Assembly (NCBI GenBank): GCA_035307785.1
Contig: DATGHS010000320.1
Span: 1-10,469, forward strand
DNA from: DATGHS01 sp035307785
GTDB taxonomy: Bacteria > Planctomycetota > Planctomycetia > Gemmatales > Gemmataceae
Reading direction: 5' to 3'
Length of the DNA stretch: 10,469 nt
The notes below the pieces were generated by a model that ran no database searches, had not been told where the DNA came from, and saw nothing but the letters and a program-made list of their open reading frames with translations. How positions within the stretch are numbered: the first letter of the stretch is position 1; every line of letters starts with the position of its first letter. The position numbers were made by a program, and so were the translations under genes. Shown here piece after piece: positions 1 through 7,042 of this stretch.

Positions 1-357
1 TTCCGAGTTGGCGTCCTCCACCACTCGCACGTCGCCGATATCGGAAAGCGCGATCTCCTGCGCCGGCCTGGCCTTCATTCCCTTGCGAATCATGAGCCGG
101 CGATTCGTCAGCGTGTATTTCACGGTCAGTCCGGATAGCCCCGGCAGAAAGCCCAGCAGGCGTTTGACGAAGAGCGGCAAAAGCAACAACCAGCCGAGCG
201 GCGCCAGAAAGAAACTGCCCATGAGCTTGCGCGCCAGCGTTGAGGGCCCGGAACTGGTGGTGATGGTCGCCCAGACTTCCCGGATCATGGCCTCTTGGAC
301 TTGGGGCGCAACGACGCCCGTAATGATTTGCGAATTCAAGCGGGCCATCGATGGCAT
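1..357 (-). CDS. Membrane-anchored bacterial PH-like domain protein (3' end cut off by window edge)
   Basis: The first 119 codons are present; the rest lies beyond position 1. I chose the ATG at 357 because a GGGAG Shine-Dalgarno sits about 7 nt upstream; an in-frame ATG at 348 is an alternative. Residues 1-46 are soluble and partly helical. Residues 48-64 (FFLAPLGWLLLLPLFV and flanks) are a strongly hydrophobic segment, probably membrane-embedded. After a short hydrophobic linker comes a segment typical of bacterial PH (YdbS/bPH2-like) proteins: KYTLTNRRLMIRKG at about 80-93, then an 'EIALSDIGDVRVVED' strand pair. Such domains sit next to membrane helices and their biochemical role is mostly unknown. 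The gene is 96 bp downstream of the TPR/propeller gene on the same strand, so it could be read through from the operon or use its own promoter (see 407-435). The fold call is by motif recognition only. Confidence 0.72.
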   Translation of the reverse strand, partial: MPSMARLNSQIITGVVAPQVQEAMIREVWATITTSSGPSTLARKLMGSFFLAPLGWLLLLPLFVKRLLGFLPGLSGLTVKYTLTNRRLMIRKGMKARPAQEIALSDIGDVRVVEDANSE

Positions 358-406
358 GAAGGGCTCCCGTCACATTGAAAACAAGTCAAAACCGGTCGGC
401 GAGGTT

Positions 407-435
407 ACGATATTTGCAGCGGGAGCGCTCGCCAA
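407..435 (-). promoter_or_regulatory. Candidate sigma70-type promoter for the PH-domain gene
   Basis: On the minus strand TTGGCG (435-430, 4/6 match to the -35 consensus) and TATCGT (412-407, 4/6 match to the -10) are separated by exactly 17 nt, about 50 nt upstream of the ATG at 357. Both hexamers are imperfect, so this is only a candidate. If real, the PH gene would be at least partly independent of the operon upstream. Confidence 0.28.
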
Positions 436-453
436 GGTTTCGAACCGCAGAGG

Positions 454-3216
454 CTACTTCGCCACCGGCATCCGCAGCAGCGAACCGTCTTGCAGAACTA
501 CCAGCAATTCCTCGGTCGCGCGGCTGGCGAAGCACGCGGATGCGAGGCTGGTTGAAGGCAAGCGTTGCGACGGGGCGAATTCCTTTAGGCGATCGATCTC
601 GGCGCGCAGCCAGATGAGGCGATTTTCGGCCGTAATGCCGGCCAGCACGCCGGGGCGGATGAGCGTGACACACCGGTAGCCGTTGGTGCAGTTGGTGGCC
701 AGCAAGCGCTCGTTTTCGAAGGCTGATTCGTTGATGCGCAGGCGCAATAGGTAGATTCCGCCCGCTTCCCCAAGGCCGGCAAATTCCCAGCGATCTTGCT
801 CGACGCGCAGCCAAGAAAGGATGGGGATGTTGATCGAATTGCCGGGATGCGCTTGCGGCCGCCAGTTAATGGGGAGCGTGTCATAATTTCCGGCTTGTAA
901 AGCGCTGCGCAACTTATGCAGCAAATGCGATTCAAAGACAAGCCAGTGTGTCCAATATCCCCGGCCGGCGACATCGGGTAATAACAGGTCCTGGCATTCG
1001 GGGTCCGGAAAAGTCAGGCTGCGAACGGTGGTGGGCAACAAATCGGAACAACGCAGCAACACGAGCGGTTGCTCTTCGCCCAATCCGCGCAGGGCAGCCA
1101 TATGATCGTCGCCGCTGCGCACGATCAATGGTGCGAAGCGAAAGTCTGCCGTTTCGTCGTAGAACTTCTCGGTTGTATCTTGAAAACTCCCATCGCCAGA
1201 ACGGCGTAGGCCGTGGAGGGTGTGGCCTTCCTGGGCTTCGACCGCGACGATGACAAAGTCGCCGCTTTCATCCACCGCGATGCTGCGGATCGTATTCTCG
1301 AAATGATGCACCTGAGTTACGCGGCTATCGCCCGGCCGGAACGATGCGAGGTCGCCGTTGTAGAAACCGACAAATACTTCACCGCTGCCCGGCGCCTGGC
1401 AGGCCGCGACCACCGTGGCATTGCCCAGCTTCACGACAGACGTCGGGCGCTCGGGTTCCTTCGGCTTCGGTTGTGGCAACGGCTGCTTGACCGCAAATGT
1501 CGCATCGCGCACCACCGCCGGCTCCCACAGGCCGCCCCCGAGCAAGCCGGAAACCAGCGTGGCGACATTGCGGTCGTGCTCGGCCTGGTGGCGAATCTTG
1601 CCGGCCAGGGCGAGCAGGCAGCGGTCGCGCAACTCGTCGCGATCTTGCTCCCAGATTTCACGCTCGGACATGCGGACGATGGTGTTGAAGAAGTCGCCCG
1701 CAGCGGGCGCATTGCCCGGCGGAGCGAAAAAGTCCTCACCTTCGTGCAACAGCGTGAAAAAGGCGTCGTGGTCTTCGCGGTCGGAATAAATGCCGGCCAG
1801 GCGCACGGCACAGGGCACGGCGTTGCCGAGTTCCAGCGAGCGGTAGCGCAGGCTCCAGCCGGATGCGAAGTAGGTCTCGGCCAGGTCCACGCGGCTGGTC
1901 TTGCGGAGAATGAATTCACCGGCGGCGAGCGGCCCCTTGCCGCGTTCGACAAGCACATCGGCCGCTTTCACGTAGCGCTCGATGGCGGCTTCCTCGTCAC
2001 CCAGGCGGCGGAGCAGGTCGCCGGCTTTTTCATGCTCGCGCAGCCGCTCGTAAATCTTGAGCGCTTCGTCGAATTCGCCGCCGGATTCGAAGCTGACGGC
2101 CGCACGAAGGGGGTCGTTCAGCTTGTCGCGATAGAGAATGGCGGCGTCATGGTGCAAACCGCCGCGCGACAGCACGCCGGCCGCTTCGCGCCAGTCGGAC
2201 AGCAGCTTCCCGTAGATGAATGCGGCCCGCTTCCAATCGCCGCGGGCGGCCGCTTCCTCGGCCGCTTTGCGATACTCGCGGAACAATTCACGCTGAATGT
2301 CGAGGCCACCGTACCAGACGCTGGCGGTCCCGCCGCCGCCACCCAGGATATTACCAAGCGAGTAGCCCAAATTGTGCGTGGGCAAAACAGCGTCTTGCGC
2401 GGCCTTGCCCCGGCCGCCGGACTCGCCCAGCGGCAAGGCTCGCTTCAACGCCCCATCCACGTCGCCCTCGCGGAAGCGGCGGAGCAGTTCGCGCAAGGCG
2501 GCTTCCTGGCTGCCGAGCACTTTTTCGCTCAAACGTGGCACCGCCTCCATGGCCGATTCCATCCAGCGTTCGCCCATCTTCTTCAGGCCTTGCCAGTTCA
2601 GCGCTTCACCCAGTTTTCGCAAGGTCTGCCCCAGGCCGAATTGCGTGTGCCCGGCAATCTTGTCGGTGAGGCTCGAATCCTGCGGCCGTGGATCCTCGGT
2701 GCCAATCCCCTCACCGCCCTCTTCAACAATCATTTCCGGCGGCTGCGGCGGCAGTTCGAGTGTGATGGAGCGCAGCTGTTCGGCAATGATCCGGCGTTGT
2801 GGCAGCGCTTGCCACGGTTCGCGCTGGACCCTTCCGACGTAAAGAATCTCGGCGGTTTCAATGGGGAAGTCGGGCGTGAACTCGAGTACCCGCTCCCCGG
2901 GTAAGAAGACGAGACCGCGCTTGCGGGTGAGGGCCGCGGCTTCGGTCGAGTGCAGTTGCGGCCACAGGTCGGCGTTCACGGGCACGAGCAGGTGGTCGGC
3001 CAGCCGCCGCAAACGAAGGCACTCGGGCCACGGCCGGTCGGTGGGTTCGTCGAGCAGGAGCAGATAGCCGTCGGCGGTGACGCAAATGCGTGGCAGCGGG
3101 TCGGCGGCGAGTTGAGCGCAAAGGCGCAGCAGTTGGTTCGCGTCGTGCGATAGCAACAGCAGCGCCGTCGCAGGCTCGCTTTCCGCGCGGCGAACAAGTT
3201 GGAAGGGAATCTGCAT
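454..3216 (-). CDS. TPR-like / beta-propeller protein of the MoxR-vWA-bpX ternary system (920 aa)
   Basis: This is the last of the five core genes. The ATG at 3216 is preferred: GGAG lies 8 nt upstream. The 29 extra codons of the longer reading frame (to 3303) mostly translate the palindromic repeat upstream. Residues 1-155 form an N-terminal mixed alpha/beta domain (it includes VTADGYLLLLDEP and RGLVFLPGERVLEF); it resembles a ternary-system 'bpX' module, but I cannot assign a numbered family. Residues about 160-285 are charged and helical. A glycine run (GNILGGGGG, near 288-296) leads into TPR-like helix pairs at about 305-450, for example RGDWKRAAFIYGKLL and GGEFDEALKIYERL. A proline/lysine linker (QPLPQPKPKEPERP, about 578-591) precedes the C-terminal 330 residues, which have strand-turn repeats such as GEVFVGFYNGDLASFRPGD and SIAVDESGDFVIVAV, consistent with a beta-propeller. 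There is no signal peptide, so it is probably cytoplasmic. A binding or scaffold role next to the MoxR ATPase is inferred. Confidence 0.85.
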   Translation of the reverse strand: MQIPFQLVRRAESEPATALLLLSHDANQLLRLCAQLAADPLPRICVTADGYLLLLDEPTDRPWPECLRLRRLADHLLVPVNADLWPQLHSTEAAALTRKRGLVFLPGERVLEFTPDFPIETAEILYVGRVQREPWQALPQRRIIAEQLRSITLELPPQPPEMIVEEGGEGIGTEDPRPQDSSLTDKIAGHTQFGLGQTLRKLGEALNWQGLKKMGERWMESAMEAVPRLSEKVLGSQEAALRELLRRFREGDVDGALKRALPLGESGGRGKAAQDAVLPTHNLGYSLGNILGGGGGTASVWYGGLDIQRELFREYRKAAEEAAARGDWKRAAFIYGKLLSDWREAAGVLSRGGLHHDAAILYRDKLNDPLRAAVSFESGGEFDEALKIYERLREHEKAGDLLRRLGDEEAAIERYVKAADVLVERGKGPLAAGEFILRKTSRVDLAETYFASGWSLRYRSLELGNAVPCAVRLAGIYSDREDHDAFFTLLHEGEDFFAPPGNAPAAGDFFNTIVRMSEREIWEQDRDELRDRCLLALAGKIRHQAEHDRNVATLVSGLLGGGLWEPAVVRDATFAVKQPLPQPKPKEPERPTSVVKLGNATVVAACQAPGSGEVFVGFYNGDLASFRPGDSRVTQVHHFENTIRSIAVDESGDFVIVAVEAQEGHTLHGLRRSGDGSFQDTTEKFYDETADFRFAPLIVRSGDDHMAALRGLGEEQPLVLLRCSDLLPTTVRSLTFPDPECQDLLLPDVAGRGYWTHWLVFESHLLHKLRSALQAGNYDTLPINWRPQAHPGNSINIPILSWLRVEQDRWEFAGLGEAGGIYLLRLRINESAFENERLLATNCTNGYRCVTLIRPGVLAGITAENRLIWLRAEIDRLKEFAPSQRLPSTSLASACFASRATEELLVVLQDGSLLRMPVAK

Positions 3217-3238
3217 TTGAGAGACTCCAGATGTAGCA

Positions 3239-3331
3239 CCCCTCTCCCCTTTGGGGGAAGACGGGATGGGGATGAGAAGGATGCGGGCATTTCGCCCCCT
3301 CACCCCGGCCCTCTCCCCCGAGGGGAGAGGG
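3239..3331. repeat. Paired inverted GC-rich repeat, family A copy 1 (REPIN-like doublet)
   Basis: This fills most of the 144-bp gap between the 910-aa and 920-aa genes. The right half (3299-3331) begins CTCACCCC and ends in a perfect 10-bp stem, CCCTCTCCCC / GGGGAGAGGG (3309-3318 and 3322-3331), with a 3-nt loop. The left half (3239-3276) is a decayed inverted copy: CCCCTCTCCCC, then GGGG after TTT, ending GGGGATGAG. The two halves are separated by about 22 bp. The same layout recurs at 6931-7039. There is no T-run after the stem on either strand, so a classical intrinsic terminator is unlikely. A non-autonomous mobile palindrome or an RNA-stability hairpin is more likely. Confidence 0.8.
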
Positions 3332-3360
3332 AGAAGAACGGTCGCCGCAAGCGGCCTTCG

Positions 3361-6093
3361 TTATCCATCCCTGAGTGCCTTGCCGATTCGCTCCGCCGCG
3401 TTCGGCGATTCGGGGCCGTGGATGGTCGCGTCGCCCCAGCGGGTGCCGTCCCAGAGCCAGCCGGCGGCGCGGCCTTTGCGCACGGTGAGTGCTGCTAGGA
3501 GCGTCTCACTCCGCGCGTTTTGGAAAATCAGGTTGCCATACGCGTCCACCAACAAACGCAGATTCTCGTGCACGACCACCTGAAACCGCGCTGGATCATA
3601 GCAAGTCGATTGAACACGAGTGGTCGCGGCAGCGGTTGGATCGCTCAAGTTCCAGCCTGGATTTTTGGCAAAGCGATGCACCAGAAGTCCGCGATCCCAG
3701 CGGAACAAGTGTTGTGTCTTTCCGACGGAGACCAACAAGCTTTGATCACCCAATGCCACGTCCAATCTGCTGTGAATCCGTCCCGGCGGCAGTACGATCA
3801 CCGGCGGTTGTCCACCGGAAGTCGAATACACCGTCACCTCATTGGAATTCGTGGGCACCGCAATGAAATGGCCATCGTTGGAGAGTCGCATGTTCAGATC
3901 GCGGAAGATCGGCAGCGTGGCGACGGGCGTGCAGGTCGGACCGCGGAAAACAAACACCTGCGTGTGCGGCGCAGTGCGCAGCGATGCCGAGATCGCCAGC
4001 GTCGAGCCGGCACATTGCACGTCGCGCAAGATCGCGCCGGCCAGCAGCGGCTTGCCGTCGGACTGGGGAATGGCCGCGGGCCACGGCGTATCGGCCGTGC
4101 GCAACTCGAACGCGCCGGTTTCGCTGTGGAACTTGTATTCCAGCTGCGGCTGGATACCGGCTCGCACCACCGGCGTCTCCGCAGTTGGGCGGTGAATTCC
4201 ATCTACCATGCTGCACGCGGCTCGAGCGCGAGTGACCAATTCGGGGCGGTAACCGGAGAACGGAAACTGGCCTGCGGTCTCCAAGTCGACGGCCCGCACA
4301 TTGGAAGCATTGCCCACTGCAATGCTGTGCAAGGTGGGGAAATAGAACCAGGCCGGCGGCACGCCCTGGCACAACCCCAACTGGTATACTTTCACCGTTC
4401 GCTCCGCAAAGCGATAGTGAAAGGCCACGAATTGTTCGGCGCTATTCGCCGCGGCCAAGGGCATGCGGCCGGCCACTACGAAACCGTCGGCCACGCCAAG
4501 CACCGCATCGATCCGTTGCAGCACCTGATTGGCCATGTAGCCGCGCGGCCATACTTCCATCTGGCTGCCGTCGAGTTTCAGCGCATGCAGCAAACCGTGC
4601 GGGCCCGTCGCCAATAGCCATTCGTTGCGCGCGTCCAAGGCGATGTGCTGCACGCGGCCGACCGGCCCGAACCAGAATGGGAACGGAATCGGTTCCACGG
4701 CCCCGGTCCACATACCCGGAGATTGCAACGGTGCGCGCGCCCGGGGCTGAATCGACCGTGCCGGCTTCAGCGCTTCGACGAGATCGACTCGGAAGCGCGA
4801 AATCGGCAGCGGCACGCCCTGGCGCAATTGCGCCAGTTGACCCACGCCCTCGGAATCCACGCTGACAGTAAAGAGCCGGTCATTCGGTTGGTGCAGCCGT
4901 GTGGCCGCGGCCACTTCTTCCTCGTTCAGGCTTCGTGGATGAGTGAGCAGAACGATGTCGCGGGCCGGTTCGCTCTCACTCGCCAGCATTTTTTCCAGGG
5001 CCATCGCTGGGTGCGGCGACAGGTCGCTGGCTTCGAGCAGGTCGCCGACTTTAGCGGCGCCGAGTTCAATCGGGTCAATCGGTTTGCCCCCGTTGCCCGT
5101 CGTGGCTAAACGGAACGTGATCTTTTTCCGAGCCGCCAGCTTGGCGAAGGCCATGACCGCTCCGGTCAACGCGAGGCGCACGCCGCCCCAGGTGCGCACG
5201 CCCTGATCGACCACGATGATGAGTTCTTCGCGCGCGGGATTATTCGGTTCCTCGCGTCGGAAGTAGAGCAATTCATTCTCGGCAAAGCGGCGCACAAATT
5301 CGACGCCGTCGAGCGCATACTGGCTGGGCAGCAAGCGCTCGGGCGAGCCGCGAGTAGTGACATCGGCGTAACCGCCGACGGGAAGCTCATGCTGATCGAG
5401 CCGCCGAGGCGGCAGTGAGAGCGCGCCCGAAAGCGAAGACACCAGCGCCAGCGCTCCCGTGAGCCGCTCGCGGTCGCGGCTGGCAGCTTCCATTACTTCC
5501 AGGAGTGACGGCGGGCGAGCTGCGATCTCCTCCGCCAACTTTTTGCCAGTGTCGTCCGGCCCGCAACCGAAGGTCAGCCAATGTTCCAGTTCTTCGGGCG
5601 TGAATTTAGCGAGTGCGTCCAAAAACCGCGCCTGGAATTCGGCGAACTCCAGCGGCGGAGTCTCGATGCGCGTGTTCGCCTGGCGGTCGGCAAGGCCCGG
5701 GCCACCGCGTTCCAGCATGGCGCGCAAATCGTCCAGCGTGACCGAAATCGAGCTGTGCGGGAATTCGCCGCACAGCACGGCACAAAGCACGCCGGCATTG
5801 CGCAGCGGCTTACCGGCCTTCCAAAAGGCCCGCCGCAATTCGCTCGCGCCTTCCGGTGAATCCTGCAGCGGCCCCAGGCCGAGCAGGTGCAGCAAGTGCA
5901 GCATGTGCGCCATGTGGAGCGGCGGCGAAACCGACAAGTAACCCTCGAAAAACAGGCTTAACTGGCGCGTGAAGATGAAAAGTTGACCGGAGCTGGTCTG
6001 CAACTCGTCGCCGCTCTTCGACCAGTGCAGCCCGCCGAAGTGCCGGGAATAGCCGGACGGCGTAGCCAGGTAACGCAGGGCTTCGTCAGACAT
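3361..6093 (-). CDS. vWA-like / beta-propeller protein of the MoxR ternary system (910 aa)
   Basis: The ATG at 6093 is chosen because GAGAG lies 5 nt upstream; a TTG four codons earlier would place that site inside the gene. Residues 1-230 are mostly helical, with a histidine/leucine-rich stretch (HMAHMLHLLHLLGLG, about 60-74). A vWA-like Rossmann domain spans about 285-440: strand EELIIVVD (289-296), a helix (VRLALTGAVMAFAKLA), then strand DIVLLTHPRS (about 379-388). The canonical MIDAS residues are largely missing. Only D296 of the DxSxS motif is kept (it reads DQGVR), the threonine region reads SPHPAM, and the usual aspartate after strand 4 is His. From about 465 to the end, repeated strand-rich units such as GRVQHIALDARNEWLLATGP and HFIAVPTNSNEVTVYSTSG suggest a beta-propeller. 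MoxR ATPases usually work with a vWA partner, and this protein is the obvious candidate here. It has no signal peptide. Gap to the upstream 244-aa gene: 90 bp. Confidence 0.85.
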   Translation of the reverse strand: MSDEALRYLATPSGYSRHFGGLHWSKSGDELQTSSGQLFIFTRQLSLFFEGYLSVSPPLHMAHMLHLLHLLGLGPLQDSPEGASELRRAFWKAGKPLRNAGVLCAVLCGEFPHSSISVTLDDLRAMLERGGPGLADRQANTRIETPPLEFAEFQARFLDALAKFTPEELEHWLTFGCGPDDTGKKLAEEIAARPPSLLEVMEAASRDRERLTGALALVSSLSGALSLPPRRLDQHELPVGGYADVTTRGSPERLLPSQYALDGVEFVRRFAENELLYFRREEPNNPAREELIIVVDQGVRTWGGVRLALTGAVMAFAKLAARKKITFRLATTGNGGKPIDPIELGAAKVGDLLEASDLSPHPAMALEKMLASESEPARDIVLLTHPRSLNEEEVAAATRLHQPNDRLFTVSVDSEGVGQLAQLRQGVPLPISRFRVDLVEALKPARSIQPRARAPLQSPGMWTGAVEPIPFPFWFGPVGRVQHIALDARNEWLLATGPHGLLHALKLDGSQMEVWPRGYMANQVLQRIDAVLGVADGFVVAGRMPLAAANSAEQFVAFHYRFAERTVKVYQLGLCQGVPPAWFYFPTLHSIAVGNASNVRAVDLETAGQFPFSGYRPELVTRARAACSMVDGIHRPTAETPVVRAGIQPQLEYKFHSETGAFELRTADTPWPAAIPQSDGKPLLAGAILRDVQCAGSTLAISASLRTAPHTQVFVFRGPTCTPVATLPIFRDLNMRLSNDGHFIAVPTNSNEVTVYSTSGGQPPVIVLPPGRIHSRLDVALGDQSLLVSVGKTQHLFRWDRGLLVHRFAKNPGWNLSDPTAAATTRVQSTCYDPARFQVVVHENLRLLVDAYGNLIFQNARSETLLAALTVRKGRAAGWLWDGTRWGDATIHGPESPNAAERIGKALRDG

Positions 6094-6146
6094 GGTATCT
6101 CTCAAATACCGATCGCCGCTTGCGGTTGAGTGGTCCGAAGTAGACC

Positions 6147-6200
6147 GTAGCCGCAGGCTTTAGCCTGTGGAGGCGGCCGCAGGCTAAGGCCTGCGGCTAC
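6147..6200. repeat. Nested palindromic repeat, family B
   Basis: Two 24-nt arms (6147-6170 and 6177-6200) are inverted copies matching at 22 of 24 positions, around the 6-nt centre AGGCGG. Each arm is itself a palindrome: CCGCAGGC-TTTA-GCCTGTGG on the left and CCGCAGGC-TAAG-GCCTGCGG on the right. The outer ends are GTAGC and GCTAC. The right arm contains the stop codon and last five sense codons of the 244-aa gene. There is no T-tract, so a terminator is unlikely. A mobile palindromic element of the REP/MITE kind is the best reading. Confidence 0.85.
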
Positions 6201-6918
6201 CTCGCAAGCGGCTCAATCGCAATCCCGCTCTGGTCACCGGCGCAAAGGCATCTTCGGGAATCGCTTCCGCGCCTTGTCGTGTGAGCAGCAGAATCTCGCC
6301 GAGCGACACTTCGGCCGCGGCTCGCAGTGCGGTCTCCGGCAAGTTCGGCTCCGGGCAAAGGCCGAGCGGAATCCAGACTCGGCTGCCCCAAAACCGCTCT
6401 GCCTCCAGTACGGCCGGTAAGCGCGGCCCGCGCAGAATTACCTTGTTTTCACAACATGCGGCCTGGCAATCGGTCAACTGCTTTGTCGTCGCCTGCTCGG
6501 CCCAGGTTTGCAAGTCGTCGATATTGCAACGCAGCGCGGCCGTGGGTCGACACTCCTCGGCCGGAACCAACTGCAAACCAACCGGCGCTATCGTGCGCGT
6601 CGGAGGCAACTCCGCTCGCGCCGGCGCCGGGTAAAGAATCGCGTCCAGTTTTTTTGCTTCGCCTCGGGGCGGAAAGCCGGAAGTCGGCAAGCGGTGACCA
6701 AGTTCAAACCACAGCCCGTCCCGCTCTTCATAGAATTCGCAATCCGGCGCAGGCAGTAGCGCTTGCCAAACCTCCTCGTTTCCAGCCGGCCAGGCCACCC
6801 AGGCGCGCTCGCCGGAAAGGATGACCGAGACATCCGTTCGGCACCGCGCACCGGCCAGGAACTTCAAGTGAAGTTGCGGCAGCCAGGCGGCAGAGACTCG
6901 ATCGAAGGGTGAATGCAT
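6184..6918 (-). CDS. Small partner protein of the MoxR-vWA-propeller ternary system (244 aa)
   Basis: The ATG at 6918 is preferred: an AGGA lies 4 nt upstream. The open frame continues upstream to 7101, but those 61 codons translate the family A repeat (glycine/proline low-complexity PLGGEG twice) and overlap the end of the MoxR gene, so they are probably not used. The N-terminus (SAAWLPQLHLKFLAGA, then VILSGERAWVAWPAG) alternates strands with conserved-looking tryptophans. Residues about 75-120 include CEFYEERDGLWFELGHRLP. A central LPPTRTIAPVGLQLVPAE leads to a helical region with clustered cysteines (DCQAACCENK). This arrangement fits the small 'bpX'-type proteins known between MoxR and vWA-propeller genes; I lean towards the bpX2-like type from memory but cannot confirm it. 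Residues 240-244 (GSRRP) and the stop are encoded by repeat family B. The role is inferred from context only. Confidence 0.8.
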   Translation of the reverse strand: MHSPFDRVSAAWLPQLHLKFLAGARCRTDVSVILSGERAWVAWPAGNEEVWQALLPAPDCEFYEERDGLWFELGHRLPTSGFPPRGEAKKLDAILYPAPARAELPPTRTIAPVGLQLVPAEECRPTAALRCNIDDLQTWAEQATTKQLTDCQAACCENKVILRGPRLPAVLEAERFWGSRVWIPLGLCPEPNLPETALRAAAEVSLGEILLLTRQGAEAIPEDAFAPVTRAGLRLSRLRGSRRP

Positions 6919-6930
6919 GGTGTCCTTTTC

Positions 6931-7039
6931 TCCCTCTCCCCCAAGGGGAGAGAGTTGGGCTGAGGGGGGCGAGTGGCCGCCAGTAGCCAGTGTCTCACCC
7001 CTCACCCCCGTCCCCTCTCCCCCAAGGGGAGAGGGGAGG
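6931..7039. repeat. Paired inverted GC-rich repeat, family A copy 2 (REPIN-like doublet)
   Basis: This occupies most of the 124-bp gap between the MoxR gene and the 244-aa gene. The left half has an 8-bp stem CTCTCCCC / GGGGAGAG (6934-6941 and 6945-6952, loop CAA) and ends near CTGAGGGG. The right half (about 6998-7037) starts CCCCTCACCCCC and ends in a perfect 12-bp stem TCCCCTCTCCCC / GGGGAGAGGGGA (7011-7022 and 7026-7037, loop CAA). The halves are inverted relative to each other and separated by about 30 bp, as in copy 1 at 3239-3331. In mRNA sense it ends about 12 nt before the start codon of the 244-aa gene, so folding could influence that gene's translation. Confidence 0.85.
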
Positions 7040-7042
7040 CTT

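Noticed and set aside
421..433. Small palindrome around GAGCGCTC downstream of the 920-aa gene
   Set aside because: The core is only 8 bp, with imperfect flanks, no loop and no T-run. It is expected by chance at this GC content.
1213..2904. Long plus-strand open frame (563 codons) opposite the TPR/propeller gene
   Set aside because: It is fully antisense to the 920-aa gene, lacks domain-like sequence and is rich in A/R/Q/G as expected from reading GC-rich codons backwards. The minus-strand protein has recognisable repeats and a good ribosome site.
3217..3303. N-terminal extension of the 920-aa protein
   Set aside because: These 29 codons mostly translate the left half of the family A repeat. 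A good GGAG ribosome site precedes the ATG at 3216.
3239..3331. Intrinsic terminator inside the operon
   Set aside because: The stem is strong, but neither strand shows a following U-run, and an inverted doublet of the same sequence occurs at 6931-7039, so a dispersed repeat explains it better.
3520..4617. Plus-strand open frame (365 codons) opposite the vWA/propeller gene
   Set aside because: Its composition is that of a shadow frame (many H, R, Q) with no motif. The minus-strand frame shows the vWA-like and propeller-like features.
6147..6200. CRISPR-like or phage attachment repeat
   Set aside because: Only one inverted pair with a 6-nt centre is present, with no array of direct repeats, spacers, cas genes or integrase.
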